Assembly (NCBI GenBank): GCA_965220425.1
Contig: OZ244830.1
Coordinates: 5,022,001-5,086,000, forward strand
Length of the DNA: 64,000 nucleotides
Origin: Azophilus sp965220425
GTDB taxonomy: Bacteria; Pseudomonadota; Gammaproteobacteria; Pseudomonadales; Azotimanducaceae
Direction: 5' to 3'
Within the stretch, counting starts at the first letter, position 1. Each line of letters starts with the position of its first letter. Under the pieces are notes generated by a model that saw nothing but the letters and a program-made list of their open reading frames with translations, was not told the origin of the DNA and did not search any database. Below are positions 9,313-17,925 of this stretch, piece by piece. Both the position numbers and the translations under genes were made by a program.

Positions 9313-9351
9313 ATCCGAGTAACAAAACAGTGCTATCGCTCGGATAATAGC
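9313..9351. promoter_or_regulatory. Inverted repeats between regulator and P450 gene
   Basis: ATCCGAG (9313-9319) and CTCGGAT (9339-9345) are perfect inverted copies 19 bases apart. A second pair, GCTAT (9332-9336) and ATAGC (9347-9351), is interleaved. They lie in the 69-base gap between the divergent starts at 9306 and 9376, where an HTH operator is expected. Confidence 0.5.
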
Positions 9352-9375
9352 GGTGTCTGGAAGCAGGAGCCAAAC

Positions 9376-10987
9376 GTGGGCGCCGCGAATCCTGGAAACC
9401 TGCCCCGCATTGCGGTCGTATCCGATGACCTGCCACCTCGCCCGAGCCGCGGTCTCGGGCACCTGCCGGGACCGGGTGGCCACTGGTTCCGGGGAAACAG
9501 CCGGGAATTCCTGCCGAATCCCGGCCGCTTCATTCGCAACATGCGCAAGCGCTACGGCGACTGTTTCACGGTCGGGGTATTGCGCAACCGGCGCCAGGTG
9601 GTCCTGACGGGCCCGCGCGCCAACCGGCTCGTGCTGCTCGATCCGGACACCAATTTTTCCTCCCGGTGGGGCTGGGAGGTGGTGCAGGCTTATTTTCCCG
9701 GCATGGTCCTGCTTCGCGACTTCGCCGATCACCGCCAGCACCGGCGTATCATGAATCCCCTGTTCAAGCCCGCCGCGCTCCGGCAATACCTCCACCAGAT
9801 GGAGTCCATCATCAAGCAGTCCGTGAACCGGTGGAGCGGCCCCGTCGATATCTGCCAGGCGCAAAAGCAGTTGACGCTCGATGTGGCGACCTGCGTGTTC
9901 TGCGGTTTCCAGCCTGGCCTGGGGCCCGTGGCGCTTTACCGCGACCTGTCCACGATCCTCGACAATGTACTGGCCTTGCCGGGCATCCGGCGTTGGCGGG
10001 GCTTGCGCGCGCGGGATCGCCTGCGCAAGGCGCTGCATGCGGAGATCGGGCAGCGGCGTACCGGCGGCGGCACAGACCTCTTCACGCGACTTGCCAATGA
10101 GGTCGACGAGCTTGGCAGGACACTTTCCGATCACGATGTCGTGGACCACATGTTGGGAATTCTGTTTGCGGCGCATGACACGACTGCCTCCGCCCTCACG
10201 ACGATATGCATGAAACTGGCGGAAGACTCCGCATGGCAGCAGCGCCTGCGCGAGGAGTGTCGGGCGCTGCGGGATGACACAGGAGGAGACGACCTCGACT
10301 ACGAAGCGCTGGACCGGCTACAGCTCACGGATGCCTTCTTCAAGGAAACGCTTCGACAGTACAGCCCATTGCAGATCGTACCCCGCCGCTCCGTCCGTGA
10401 GTTCCATTTCAAAGGACACCGCATCCCCGCCAACACATCGATCCTGCTGTTTCCCCAGGCGACCCACTTCGATGCCGAGTTCTTCCCCGAACCCGAGCGC
10501 TTCGAACCGGAGCGTTTTTTGAAGGCACCAGCACCGGACCCATTCGCGTTCATTCCGTTCGGTAAGGGCAGCCACACGTGTCTAGCCCGCATATTGCACC
10601 AAGCCGCTTGTCGAGTTGACGAATGTCTTTTGATTTCGCTCACCTTTATTACACTTTTCGGCTTTATGTGGCGTTACAAACCGCGCTGGCCGCGCCCTCG
10701 CTGGTCTTTTGCCCGCGTGCGCGCACATGCTCGCTCCACCATAGGCGGGGCTATGCTTTAAGCTCGCGAGCACGCGCACGCGGGCAAAATCCTGCGCGAT
10801 CATCGCGGCCCTTGGTGCAATATGCGGGCTAGGCAGGCATTTCGCTGCAATGGAAGTCAAGGCCGTACTGTACCGGCTACTGCTTGCTCGGGAAATTCGC
10901 TTCGCGGACCGGTGTGAAGATGTACTCGACTACATTCCGATCGTGCGCCCGTCCAAACCCGTTCGGTTGCATTTCAAGTCTCTATGA
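9376..10987 (+). pseudogene. Cytochrome P450 gene split by a 243-bp mini-element at the heme-cysteine loop
   Basis: A bacterial P450. The start is GTG 9376 with AGGAG at 9365-9369. Visible marks are the I-helix oxygen motif FAAHDTTAS, the K-helix ExxR (KETLRQY), the PERF region and the heme loop FGKGSHTCL with the ligand at Cys402. Right after CTAG at 10582-10585 the reading enters a mobile element and meets a stop at 10759-10761, losing the L-helix. Deleting the element plus one CTAG copy (247 bases) restores CLGRHFAAMEVKAVLYRLL and a natural stop at 10985-10987, giving 454 codons plus stop, a normal P450 length. As it stands the product should not fold with heme. No ferredoxin or reductase gene adjoins it. 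The XRE regulator is divergent and may control it. Confidence 0.92.
10586..10828 (+). mobile_element. 243-bp palindromic mini-element (type 1, copy B) inside the P450 gene
   Basis: Bounded by the perfect target duplication CTAG (10582-10585 and 10829-10832). Termini are CCCGCATATTGCACCAAG and its exact inverted copy. Inside, a long inverted repeat (around TTTTGCCCGCGTGCGCG and its complement) flanks a short loop near 10735-10765. It encodes no transposase. The intact ends and duplication suggest a more recent insertion than copy A. Confidence 0.93.
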
Positions 10988-11073
10988 AGACAGCCGCCCT
11001 CTGCCGAACTCGGACGATACGTCGCCGCTTCCGCGGGCTTCCGTACCGCTGAGAGCAACCCGCAACCGCGCAA

Positions 11074-11814
11074 ATGAGCGCGACCGTGGTGAGTATCGCA
11101 CGGCCATTGTGGATGAAGCCCAGGACATGTCGCTGGTTGGCATGCAACTGGTGCGAGCCCTGATTGCGGGTAATCCCGGAAACGACGTGCCGCCGGATGG
11201 ACTGCTGATCCTGGATGATGCCGCACAGCGCATCTATGCCGGCGGGTTTCGCTTGCGCTGGGCAGGAATTCAGGTAACAGGCCGATCGGAGATTCTGCGA
11301 ACCAACTACCGAAACACCAAACCGGTCGTGGAAGCGGCAAAAGCGGTGCGTGGCGACACGCTGCCCGTGCGGGAAGACAACGACAACGGCGCCGCGGCGC
11401 CTTCCCGATACGAACAGGAAGAAGGTCCCGCACCGGCTTTCCCGCGGATAGGAAAACACGGGGAAGTACGTGCGATTGCCGGCAAGATCGCTGAACTGGT
11501 CCGTGAACACGGTTTCGCCCACGAGACGATCGGTGTGCTGACGCGGGGCAATAACGACTCCAACAACATCAAGAAATGGCTTGAGCAACGATGGAATATC
11601 GCCTGTGTACCCTTACGCGACATGCGCGGTGACGGGCCTTTGGGCAACGGAGTTCGGGTAGGAACATTCGATCGCAGCGCGCCAACTCGACCTCGACCGT
11701 CTGTACGTGGACATGACCCGTGCAAAGGAAAGGCTTTATCTCATTGCGGATGAGGCGCCGTGCCAGGAAATCGAAAGAGCACGAGAACTACTGGATTGGC
11801 AACGATTGGGGTGA
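11074..11814 (+). pseudogene. UvrD/Rep-like superfamily 1 helicase remnant
   Basis: A fragment of an SF1 helicase lacking its N-terminal Walker A domain. The first frame reads YRTAIVDEAQDMS (motif II, DEAQD), then LLILDDAAQRIY (motif III region) and RTNYRN (motif IV), and reaches VRVGTFDRSA (motif V region). After about 11680 the match continues in another frame as LDRLYVDMTRAKERLYLIAD (motif VI) to a stop at 11812-11814. The segment normally between motifs V and VI is missing, so a deletion plus frame change joined the two. It follows the P450 stop after about 90 bases. Non-functional. Confidence 0.82.
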
Positions 11815-11899
11815 GAGCAACAGGAGACAAAACCCAACTCTTGTTACTCTTGGTAACTACACGGCGAATCGTGAATGTCTGCCGGTCGATGGCGTCAGC

Positions 11900-11950
11900 G
11901 AGCGTTACAGCATCTCCCGTACCGTGGAACTGGTATGAGGAATCAGTCCC
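11900..11950. repeat. 51-bp dispersed repeat, copy 2
   Basis: The partner of 8588-8638 in the same orientation, with about seven mismatches. Its right end overlaps the last bases of the minus-strand gene ending at 11943. Confidence 0.7.
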
Positions 11951-12830
11951 TGAAAAAGGCGGGCCAGGGAACCAGGCCCTGATCGGCGGGCGTCTTGCCG
12001 CCCCAGAGGTAGGGCGCCTTGCGGCGTCTCCCGGTAAACGGCCGGGCGGCGCCCGCGGTTCTCACCGGCAACTCAACCGCGAAGGAATTGCAGGCCACCT
12101 GTTCGATGCCGTCGCTTACGTTGTTGTCGACGTACTTGACCTGCGAGATGAAAACCACGTATTCCGTCCCGGGCTGCATGATGCCGGCCGGCGCCTCGAC
12201 CGATGTCTTCGTATAGTCCAGGAAACCGCTTGCCAGGTTAGGCGCGCCGCCGGTGAAAACGATGCCGCCGCCGGCATCGCTGATCAACACGAAGATCAGG
12301 TCGTCCCAGATGGTGCCGGGATGCGAGGCGCCGATGGTGAACGGCGGCCAGCCGATAACCAGCGGCAGATCCACCCTTACATCCTCATAGTCCGTAATCG
12401 CCACGCCCTGCTGCGCAAGCGTAATCGGCCCGGCATCGGGAATCTGATTCACCCCTTGCGGTCCGCCGATGCGGATCGGCGCCAGGCGGCGCCTGCCCGC
12501 AGGTCCGCTGATTTCCCACACATAGGCATTGTCCGGCGGATGTGCCCGGTCCAGGGCCGCCAGGTCATCGTGCGACTTGGATTTTCGCGTGTAGAAGGAG
12601 CCGTTGGAAAAGGCGCGGGGGTCATCCGCGGTATAGGTCGCCAACGGCGTTTTTCCGCCTTCGACGAACAGCATGGCTTCGACGTTGTCCAACTGCCAGG
12701 ACTCCTCGTAACAGACCTCGGACAGGAAATGGAAGTCCGTGACGGCCAAGCTGTTGTCGGCGTTCTGTTGGTAGGTGACGTACTTCTCCACCCAGGTGAG
12801 ATCCACATCCCGATCCCGATTGCCCTCCAT
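11943..12830 (-). CDS. Uncharacterised 295-residue protein
   Basis: I do not recognise this protein. GAGGAG lies about seven bases before ATG 12830, a strong ribosome site, and codon use is like that of its neighbours. There is no signal peptide or membrane segment. It is acidic in the N-terminal half and beta-rich, with repeated aromatic and Asp-Asn-Gly turns (AVTDFHFLSEVCYEESW, DLPLVIGWPPFTIGASHPG, PGTEYVVFISQVKYVDNNVSDG), and ends with a short basic tail. It precedes nothing on its strand for 900 bases of decayed DNA. Upstream, across a 172-base gap, lies the TPR-sulfotransferase, so they might share a transcript. It could be a small-ligand-binding or structural beta protein, but no function is claimed. 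Confidence 0.75.
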   Translation of the reverse strand: MEGNRDRDVDLTWVEKYVTYQQNADNSLAVTDFHFLSEVCYEESWQLDNVEAMLFVEGGKTPLATYTADDPRAFSNGSFYTRKSKSHDDLAALDRAHPPDNAYVWEISGPAGRRRLAPIRIGGPQGVNQIPDAGPITLAQQGVAITDYEDVRVDLPLVIGWPPFTIGASHPGTIWDDLIFVLISDAGGGIVFTGGAPNLASGFLDYTKTSVEAPAGIMQPGTEYVVFISQVKYVDNNVSDGIEQVACNSFAVELPVRTAGAARPFTGRRRKAPYLWGGKTPADQGLVPWPAFFRD

Positions 12831-13002
12831 TTTTCACTCCTCGCCTTTTCAAAAAATCCGTGATCCCAATCTTTACCGAGGCCGACAGATGCCGGAAGCA
12901 CCTGCCGGGACCGCACGATGGTTCCCCCTCCGCACGGTTCCCCCTCAGGACCGCCGTCAGGATTGGCGCGCGATAGCCGTTGAAAAGCGCAGCCATGTCG
13001 AC

Positions 13003-14601
13003 TCAACTCACCGGCACTCCGGCCTGGGCCAGCTTGCCGATCAGCGGCCCAAGGTGCCGTTCGAACGCCCGCCAGCGTCCTACGGACGAATCGTAGAGCT
13101 GCTGCCGGACCTGGCTTGCGCTACCGGTCGTGGACGGCTGCACGTTCAGATGGAAGTCGAGGCAGGCGTCTTCCCATGCGAGACCCAAATAGTCAAGCAG
13201 CTCCGCTGTCACGCCCCGCTGATCGCGCACAAGGTCTTCGTAGCGGATGTCGTGCATCCACCCTTCGGGTAGTACCGACCGCCAATGCGCCATCAGCCGA
13301 TGGTATTCGATGTAGTACGTCGCCAATTCGTCCAGTTCGTAGGAGAACGGATAGGCATTCTTGAACAGGTACTTGTACATCGCGAGGCACGTATCCACCG
13401 GGTGGCGTTCGACGTGGACCACCCTGGCATTCGGCAACGCCAGGTGGATCAGTCCCAGGTACAGGCTGTTCAGCGGCAGTTTGTCGATGAATCGGGCGGC
13501 GCCCGGCACCCGCTCCCTGGCGGCGGTGAGATAGTTCGCGCCCAGGGCCTTCATATCGACCTGGAGCGATGCAGCGGGCAGATCCAGCCGGTCCGGTTGC
13601 CGGCCATCGTTTTTCCCCACCAGCTTCAGCAGTTCGATGGCGAAGTCGTTCAGTTCGCCGGCGGTGCGCACCTGGCTGTGCGACGAGACGATGCGCTCCA
13701 CCAGCGTCGAACCGGTGCGGGGCAGTCCGACAACGAAGATCGGCGCGGCGGAAGGGTCGCCCCCGCCATGCGCACGCCGGATCGCCTCTCCGGTCAACGC
13801 ATTCTCGATGGCGCCGAATATCCTGACATCGTCCACCACGTCATATTTGGTGTTGCGGCGGCGTAGCGTGGCGCCCTGCGCCAGGTAGCGGAACGCTTCG
13901 TCGTAGCGCTCCAGATCTTCGAGTTCCTTGGCCAGGGCATACGAGACCTGTACCGCGCCGCGCCAGTCCTTGACGCCACGGCCGAGCAGCCCCTCAAGTT
14001 CCTCGACATGGTTGTTTTTCCGGCTCTGCCGGCGCAATGACGAGCGCAGATTGAGCATCTCGTAGTCATGGGGATCGGTCGCCACGGCCCGGTCGCAGGC
14101 GGTTTCAGCCTCGTCGAGCCTACCGAGGAAGCGCAAGACCGTCGCCATCCCCCGCTGCAGTTCGTTCCGGTCGGGCTGGATGGCCTCTGCCTCCCGGTAC
14201 ATGCCGAGAGCGCCTTGGTGATCGTCGCAGCGGACCAGCACCGAGGCCAGCATCAGGAACTCGTCCGCGTCCGTTACGCCCCGCTTCAATGCCGATGCGA
14301 CAGACGCCTTCGCGTCCGGAACGAGTCCCGTCAGCACCGCGCAGCGCGCCCGCTGGACGTGGCGCCGGGAGTTCCCCTTGTCGAGGCCGACGGCGCGATC
14401 GATTTCATCCAGGGCCAGATCCAGCTTTCCCTGGCGCAGGGAGATTTCGCTCGCCAGCGCCCAGACCGCCGCGGACGCGGCGTGGTTGCCCTTGAGCCTT
14501 TGCACGACGGTCGCCGCCTGTGGCAGCCGTCCCTGCCGGAGCAACTCCGAGGCGTTGTTCAGTTCAGCATTGAGCGAGCCATGCGTGCATGTGGCCGGCA
14601 T
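13003..14601 (-). CDS. TPR-repeat sulfotransferase
   Basis: A 532-residue cytoplasmic enzyme with two parts. Residues about 10-270 are tandem TPR-like helical repeats (for example SASAVWALASEISLRQGKLD-type units and GRLDEAETACDRAVATDPHD). Residues about 285-532 are a sulfotransferase domain that would use PAPS: the 5'-phosphosulfate loop FVVGLPRTGSTLVERI and the 3'-phosphate motif VHVERHPVDTCLAMYKYLF are both present. Such TPR fusions are common in proteobacteria and sulfate peptides, lipids or small molecules; the acceptor is unknown. The gene begins three bases after the stop of the racemase-like gene, so the two are probably cotranscribed and translationally coupled. Confidence 0.9.
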   Translation of the reverse strand: MPATCTHGSLNAELNNASELLRQGRLPQAATVVQRLKGNHAASAAVWALASEISLRQGKLDLALDEIDRAVGLDKGNSRRHVQRARCAVLTGLVPDAKASVASALKRGVTDADEFLMLASVLVRCDDHQGALGMYREAEAIQPDRNELQRGMATVLRFLGRLDEAETACDRAVATDPHDYEMLNLRSSLRRQSRKNNHVEELEGLLGRGVKDWRGAVQVSYALAKELEDLERYDEAFRYLAQGATLRRRNTKYDVVDDVRIFGAIENALTGEAIRRAHGGGDPSAAPIFVVGLPRTGSTLVERIVSSHSQVRTAGELNDFAIELLKLVGKNDGRQPDRLDLPAASLQVDMKALGANYLTAARERVPGAARFIDKLPLNSLYLGLIHLALPNARVVHVERHPVDTCLAMYKYLFKNAYPFSYELDELATYYIEYHRLMAHWRSVLPEGWMHDIRYEDLVRDQRGVTAELLDYLGLAWEDACLDFHLNVQPSTTGSASQVRQQLYDSSVGRWRAFERHLGPLIGKLAQAGVPVS

Positions 14602-14604
14602 CGC

Positions 14605-15420
14605 TCACCCGCCGCCCGCCGCCGATGTCGACACCGATGCCGATGCAGTTGCAGATCCAGCTCCCGTGGCCGATGCCGATGCCAACGACAAAGCCGATGC
14701 CGATGCCAGGTTCGAACCGGCCGGACGCCGTCGCCGGTGGCGAACGAGTTCCGTCGCCAGGGAGATCGTGCATTGCACGGATTCAATGACCGGTACCGGC
14801 AGGCGATCGCGCAGATGCTCGATGACGCGCAGGCTGCCGTAACCGACGATCACATCCGCGCCATCCTCGGCAACGGCCAGTTTACCCTGTTCGAGCATGC
14901 GTGCCGGGAGGTCATCCTCATCGGCGGCGAAATCCAGGCTGGTCCCCTTGACCGTTCGAATCGAAGCCAGCTTTTGCGACAGTCCATATTGCGCAATGCA
15001 CGCGAGGAGTGTCGGATGGGGGTTGCACCCAGCGGCCTCCCTGTTGGGCAGCAGGAAGGAGATTCGTTGCCCGAGCAGCGAGCCCATGTGCATAACGGCC
15101 TGGCAGTCGCCGACGACGACCAGCCGCCGGGCCCGGTCTCTCATCGCGAGGATGCCCGGGTCGAGCAGGCAGCCGGTGGTGAAGGCATCGAAGCCGTCGC
15201 GCTCCGCCCGCAGGGCGGCGGCAATGTTGTACGGCGCAACCAGGTCGCAGTCCTCTCCCGTCATGATCGAGACAAGGGGCGCACCCGGCAGATCCCGCAT
15301 CGTTACCTCGACATCGGGTGCTGCGACCGCATCGATCAGTTCGCGGGTCGCCGTACCCCAGGACCGCAGACCGTCCCGCACCGCGATCATTGCGCAGATT
15401 CGGATAGCCGGTTCCGTCAT
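14605..15420 (-). CDS. Asp/Glu/hydantoin racemase-family protein with low-complexity tail
   Basis: A 271-residue protein whose first 230 residues match the Asp/Glu/hydantoin racemase fold. It begins with RICAMIAVRDGLRSWGTATRE, the two catalytic cysteine regions appear as FTTGCLLDPG (Cys1) and VIESVQCTI (Cys2), and IVGYGSL lies between. The ATG at 15420 is chosen because the family starts there; the frame is open further upstream without similarity. The last 40 residues are an Ala/Ser run encoded by GCCGAT-type hexamer repeats (14626-14713), unlike any family member I know, and may be a slipped 3' end. It sits between the TonB receptor and the sulfotransferase on the same strand. The reaction may be racemisation or maleate-type isomerisation; substrate unknown. 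Confidence 0.8.
   Translation of the reverse strand: MTEPAIRICAMIAVRDGLRSWGTATRELIDAVAAPDVEVTMRDLPGAPLVSIMTGEDCDLVAPYNIAAALRAERDGFDAFTTGCLLDPGILAMRDRARRLVVVGDCQAVMHMGSLLGQRISFLLPNREAAGCNPHPTLLACIAQYGLSQKLASIRTVKGTSLDFAADEDDLPARMLEQGKLAVAEDGADVIVGYGSLRVIEHLRDRLPVPVIESVQCTISLATELVRHRRRRPAGSNLASASALSLASASATGAGSATASASVSTSAAGGG
14626..14713. repeat. Hexanucleotide-type repeat (GCCGAT units) at gene 3' end
   Basis: Imperfect tandem GATGCC/GCCGAT units over about 88 bases encode the Ala/Ser tail of the racemase-like protein on the minus strand. Such units are prone to length change in multiples of six, which would keep the frame. Confidence 0.6.
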
Positions 15421-15505
15421 TGGCGGTAGTCCGTCTGTCGGGCGCCGCCATTGCACTTGGCGGCGCGGCGGCAACGCGACCTGCGGCCGTTCGCGTCCTG
15501 GCGCG

Positions 15506-17902
15506 CTACTCGTAAGACCACCTGAGCCGCAGCCCCGCGGTACGCGGTTTGATGACGCCCCAGCCCCCATCCTTCGCGCCGAATGACTCCGGCGACGACA
15601 CGATCGTGGTCGCGCGCTCATTGCTCAGGTTCTCGCCGAAGAACGCAATGCCGAAATTCTCCCAGGCCCAGGTGACGGAGGCATTCCAGACCGTGAAATC
15701 ATCCAGCGGTACGAAGTTGTCCGTCGCCATCAGCGGCTGATCCCGGAAGGAGCTGTTGCTCTTGTCCCGATAGGCCAGGTCCGCATGGAACAGCAGGCTC
15801 GAGTCCCCCAACGGATACTCATACTGAATGCTCGCAAACAACTGGTGATCGGCCGCTCCGGGAAGGGCGGTGCCCGACTCCACCGTGGTTTCCGGCACCC
15901 CGGTCTGCTGTTCGAAGGCCTCGCTGGTCTCCGCATCGATATAGCTGTAACTGAAACTGAAGCTCGCCCGATCGCTCAGGTTCCCGTTCAGTTCCAGTTC
16001 CACCCCCTTCGATTCGGCGGCGCCGATGTTGTCGACATAGGCGATCCCGAACAAGGAGAACAGGGTAGTCTGGAAGTCCTGCCAGTCTACGTAGAATGCC
16101 GTTGCGGTGTAGCTGACCCTGGAATTCCAGGTGCCCTTGATGCCGACTTCGAAATTGTCGGCATCGTCCGAGTCGAAGCGCAGGATGGCCGAATTGTCGT
16201 TGCCGAACGGGTCGATCTCCGGTAACTGATTGGCCCCACCGGAACGGAATCCCTGGGAATAGGTGAAAAACGCCAGCGTGTTTTCGTTGATCGCATACGA
16301 GGTATTGAACTTGAAAACCGCATCGTCGGCATCGTTCTCGGTGGGGACCAGTCCGCCGAGCAGGAAGTCGTTGGTGGCGCTGCCGTAGTAGAACCACTCG
16401 ATGGTCCTGGAGGCGAACGGCAGCGGTATGCCGGACTCCCCGTCCAGTTCCTGGCTGAACACCCGGGCGCCGACGGTCACCTGCCAGGCATCGGTGATGT
16501 GCCAGCTCAGCTCGCCGAACCCCGCAAGATCGGTGAACTCCTGGTAGGTGCCCCCGGTCGCCAGCAGATCGGTGAAATTGAGCGGCGGATTCAGCCCGAA
16601 ATAGGCATTCGTGTAATCGTTGATGCCCGGCATCGGCTGATGCAGGTCGAAATCGAGATCGTTCTTCAGGTAGAACCCCCCCACTACCCACTCCAGCGGC
16701 CCATCGCCCTGGGAAACCAGCCGGATCTCCTGGGTAAAGGTGTCGTTGGACTGCCACCGCGAGATCGGCGAGATGATCCGCGGAAAGCCGAAGTAATACT
16801 GCGGGATGTTGGTGCGCAGGAACCCGGAGGACTCCGATACGCCGAACACGTCAACCTCGGAGTACCCCGTGGCCGAGGTCAGGCGGGCAAAACCGAGGTC
16901 GACCTCGACATCGGCGCTGATCAGGTTGAGCTTGTTGTCCTGGGGGTCCGTGAAGTACTTGTAGGTCTTGTAGTCGCCGCCGGTTCCGTATTCCGGGTTG
17001 TCCTCGTAGCGGCTGTCGGCGCTCGACTCCTGGTAGTGGTAGCCGAGGTTGATTTCCACCCGGTCGTTCGGCGCAAAACGGAGACTCGCCCGGGCGAACG
17101 TCACTTCCGCATCGTTGACATCGTCCTCGGGATCCGCGATTGCCGGCAGGCTGCCCAGGATGTCGTCGGGATTCTCCAGAATCACCGCACCGGGATTGCG
17201 CGGTGCGCCCGTCTGCCGGGTGAGATACACGGCATCGATAAAGCCGGGAATGCGCTCGTAGCCGGCGCTGACCCGGAAAGCGGCGGTATCCCCCATGGGC
17301 GCGTTCAGGGTGACGTGCCCTTCGTAGCCGAGATTGTCGGCTTCATGGGTAAAGGAACTCTCTATGTTCGCATCCAGGCTGAATGCCTCGAAGTCCGGTT
17401 TCCTCGGGATATAGCGAACCGTGCCGCCCACGGAACCGGATCCGTACAGGGTGCCCTGTGGCCCGCGCAGTACTTCCACCCGCTCGAGGTCCACCAGTTT
17501 CAACGGAAAGAAAACCGGCGTTTCGCCGACATAGGTGGACACGGTTGCCTGGCCGATTCGGGGGTTGTCGTCCTCGTTGCCCAGGGTGCTGGCGTTCAAC
17601 CCGCGAATGCTCAGGTTGTTGCGGTTACCGGATGTGCGGGGGCCCTCATCGTAGACGCTCAAGCCCGGGATCATGCGTATCAGGGCGGAGGTGTCGCTCA
17701 CGCCAAGCGCCGTGAGTTGATCCCCGGTCACCGCCGTGATGTTGTAGGGGACATCGAGCACCGATTCGCCGCGGCGGCTGGCGGTGACGACGATCTCCTC
17801 GAGAATCGACTCGCCGCTCGTCGCCGGCGCCTCCTGCGCCTGGGCGGCCATGGACTGAACGGCAACGGCAACGGCTACGCTGATGGGTTTGCGCATGGGC
17901 AT
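15506..17902 (-). CDS. TonB-dependent outer-membrane receptor
   Basis: A 798-residue TonB-dependent receptor. Residues 1-22 are a signal peptide (MRKPISVAVAVAVQSMAAQAQ). A TonB-box-like EEIVVTASRRGESVLDVP leads into the plug (TALIRMIPGLSVYDEG, LSIRGLNAST, VEVLRGPQGTLYGSGSVGG). The remainder is a beta-barrel with extended loops and alternating aromatic strands, ending RLRWSYE. Length is typical. AGAGGGA lies five bases before ATG 17902, and a G11 run on the coding strand (17915-17925) sits immediately upstream of that ribosome site. It neighbours racemase-like and sulfotransferase genes on its strand and an M29/NicX-like gene divergently, so uptake of an organic substrate is more likely than siderophore import, though this is inference. 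Confidence 0.93.
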   Translation of the reverse strand: MPMRKPISVAVAVAVQSMAAQAQEAPATSGESILEEIVVTASRRGESVLDVPYNITAVTGDQLTALGVSDTSALIRMIPGLSVYDEGPRTSGNRNNLSIRGLNASTLGNEDDNPRIGQATVSTYVGETPVFFPLKLVDLERVEVLRGPQGTLYGSGSVGGTVRYIPRKPDFEAFSLDANIESSFTHEADNLGYEGHVTLNAPMGDTAAFRVSAGYERIPGFIDAVYLTRQTGAPRNPGAVILENPDDILGSLPAIADPEDDVNDAEVTFARASLRFAPNDRVEINLGYHYQESSADSRYEDNPEYGTGGDYKTYKYFTDPQDNKLNLISADVEVDLGFARLTSATGYSEVDVFGVSESSGFLRTNIPQYYFGFPRIISPISRWQSNDTFTQEIRLVSQGDGPLEWVVGGFYLKNDLDFDLHQPMPGINDYTNAYFGLNPPLNFTDLLATGGTYQEFTDLAGFGELSWHITDAWQVTVGARVFSQELDGESGIPLPFASRTIEWFYYGSATNDFLLGGLVPTENDADDAVFKFNTSYAINENTLAFFTYSQGFRSGGANQLPEIDPFGNDNSAILRFDSDDADNFEVGIKGTWNSRVSYTATAFYVDWQDFQTTLFSLFGIAYVDNIGAAESKGVELELNGNLSDRASFSFSYSYIDAETSEAFEQQTGVPETTVESGTALPGAADHQLFASIQYEYPLGDSSLLFHADLAYRDKSNSSFRDQPLMATDNFVPLDDFTVWNASVTWAWENFGIAFFGENLSNERATTIVSSPESFGAKDGGWGVIKPRTAGLRLRWSYE

Positions 17903-17914
17903 CTTTGTCCCTCT

Positions 17915-17925
17915 CCCCCCCCCCC
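17915..17925 (-). promoter_or_regulatory. G11 homopolymer directly upstream of receptor ribosome site
   Basis: Eleven consecutive C on the + strand (G on the coding strand) end 12 bases before ATG 17902. Length changes here would move the ribosome site relative to the promoter or leader, a known mode of phase variation for surface proteins in other bacteria; variation here is inference. Confidence 0.55.

Noticed and set aside
8983..10176. 397-codon minus-strand frame running from the XRE regulator through the P450
   Set aside because: Only its last 107 codons (from ATG 9306) match a family; the rest is antisense to the P450.
14581..14615. GGCATCGCTCACC resembling a type 2 mini-element end
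   Set aside because: Only part of the terminal sequence is shared, no inverted partner or YTAG flank is present, and it lies at the normal start of the sulfotransferase gene.
14068..15429. 453-codon open frame on the + strand
   Set aside because: Covers the racemase-like gene and the start of the sulfotransferase gene in antisense. It also includes the hexamer repeat and has no domain similarity.
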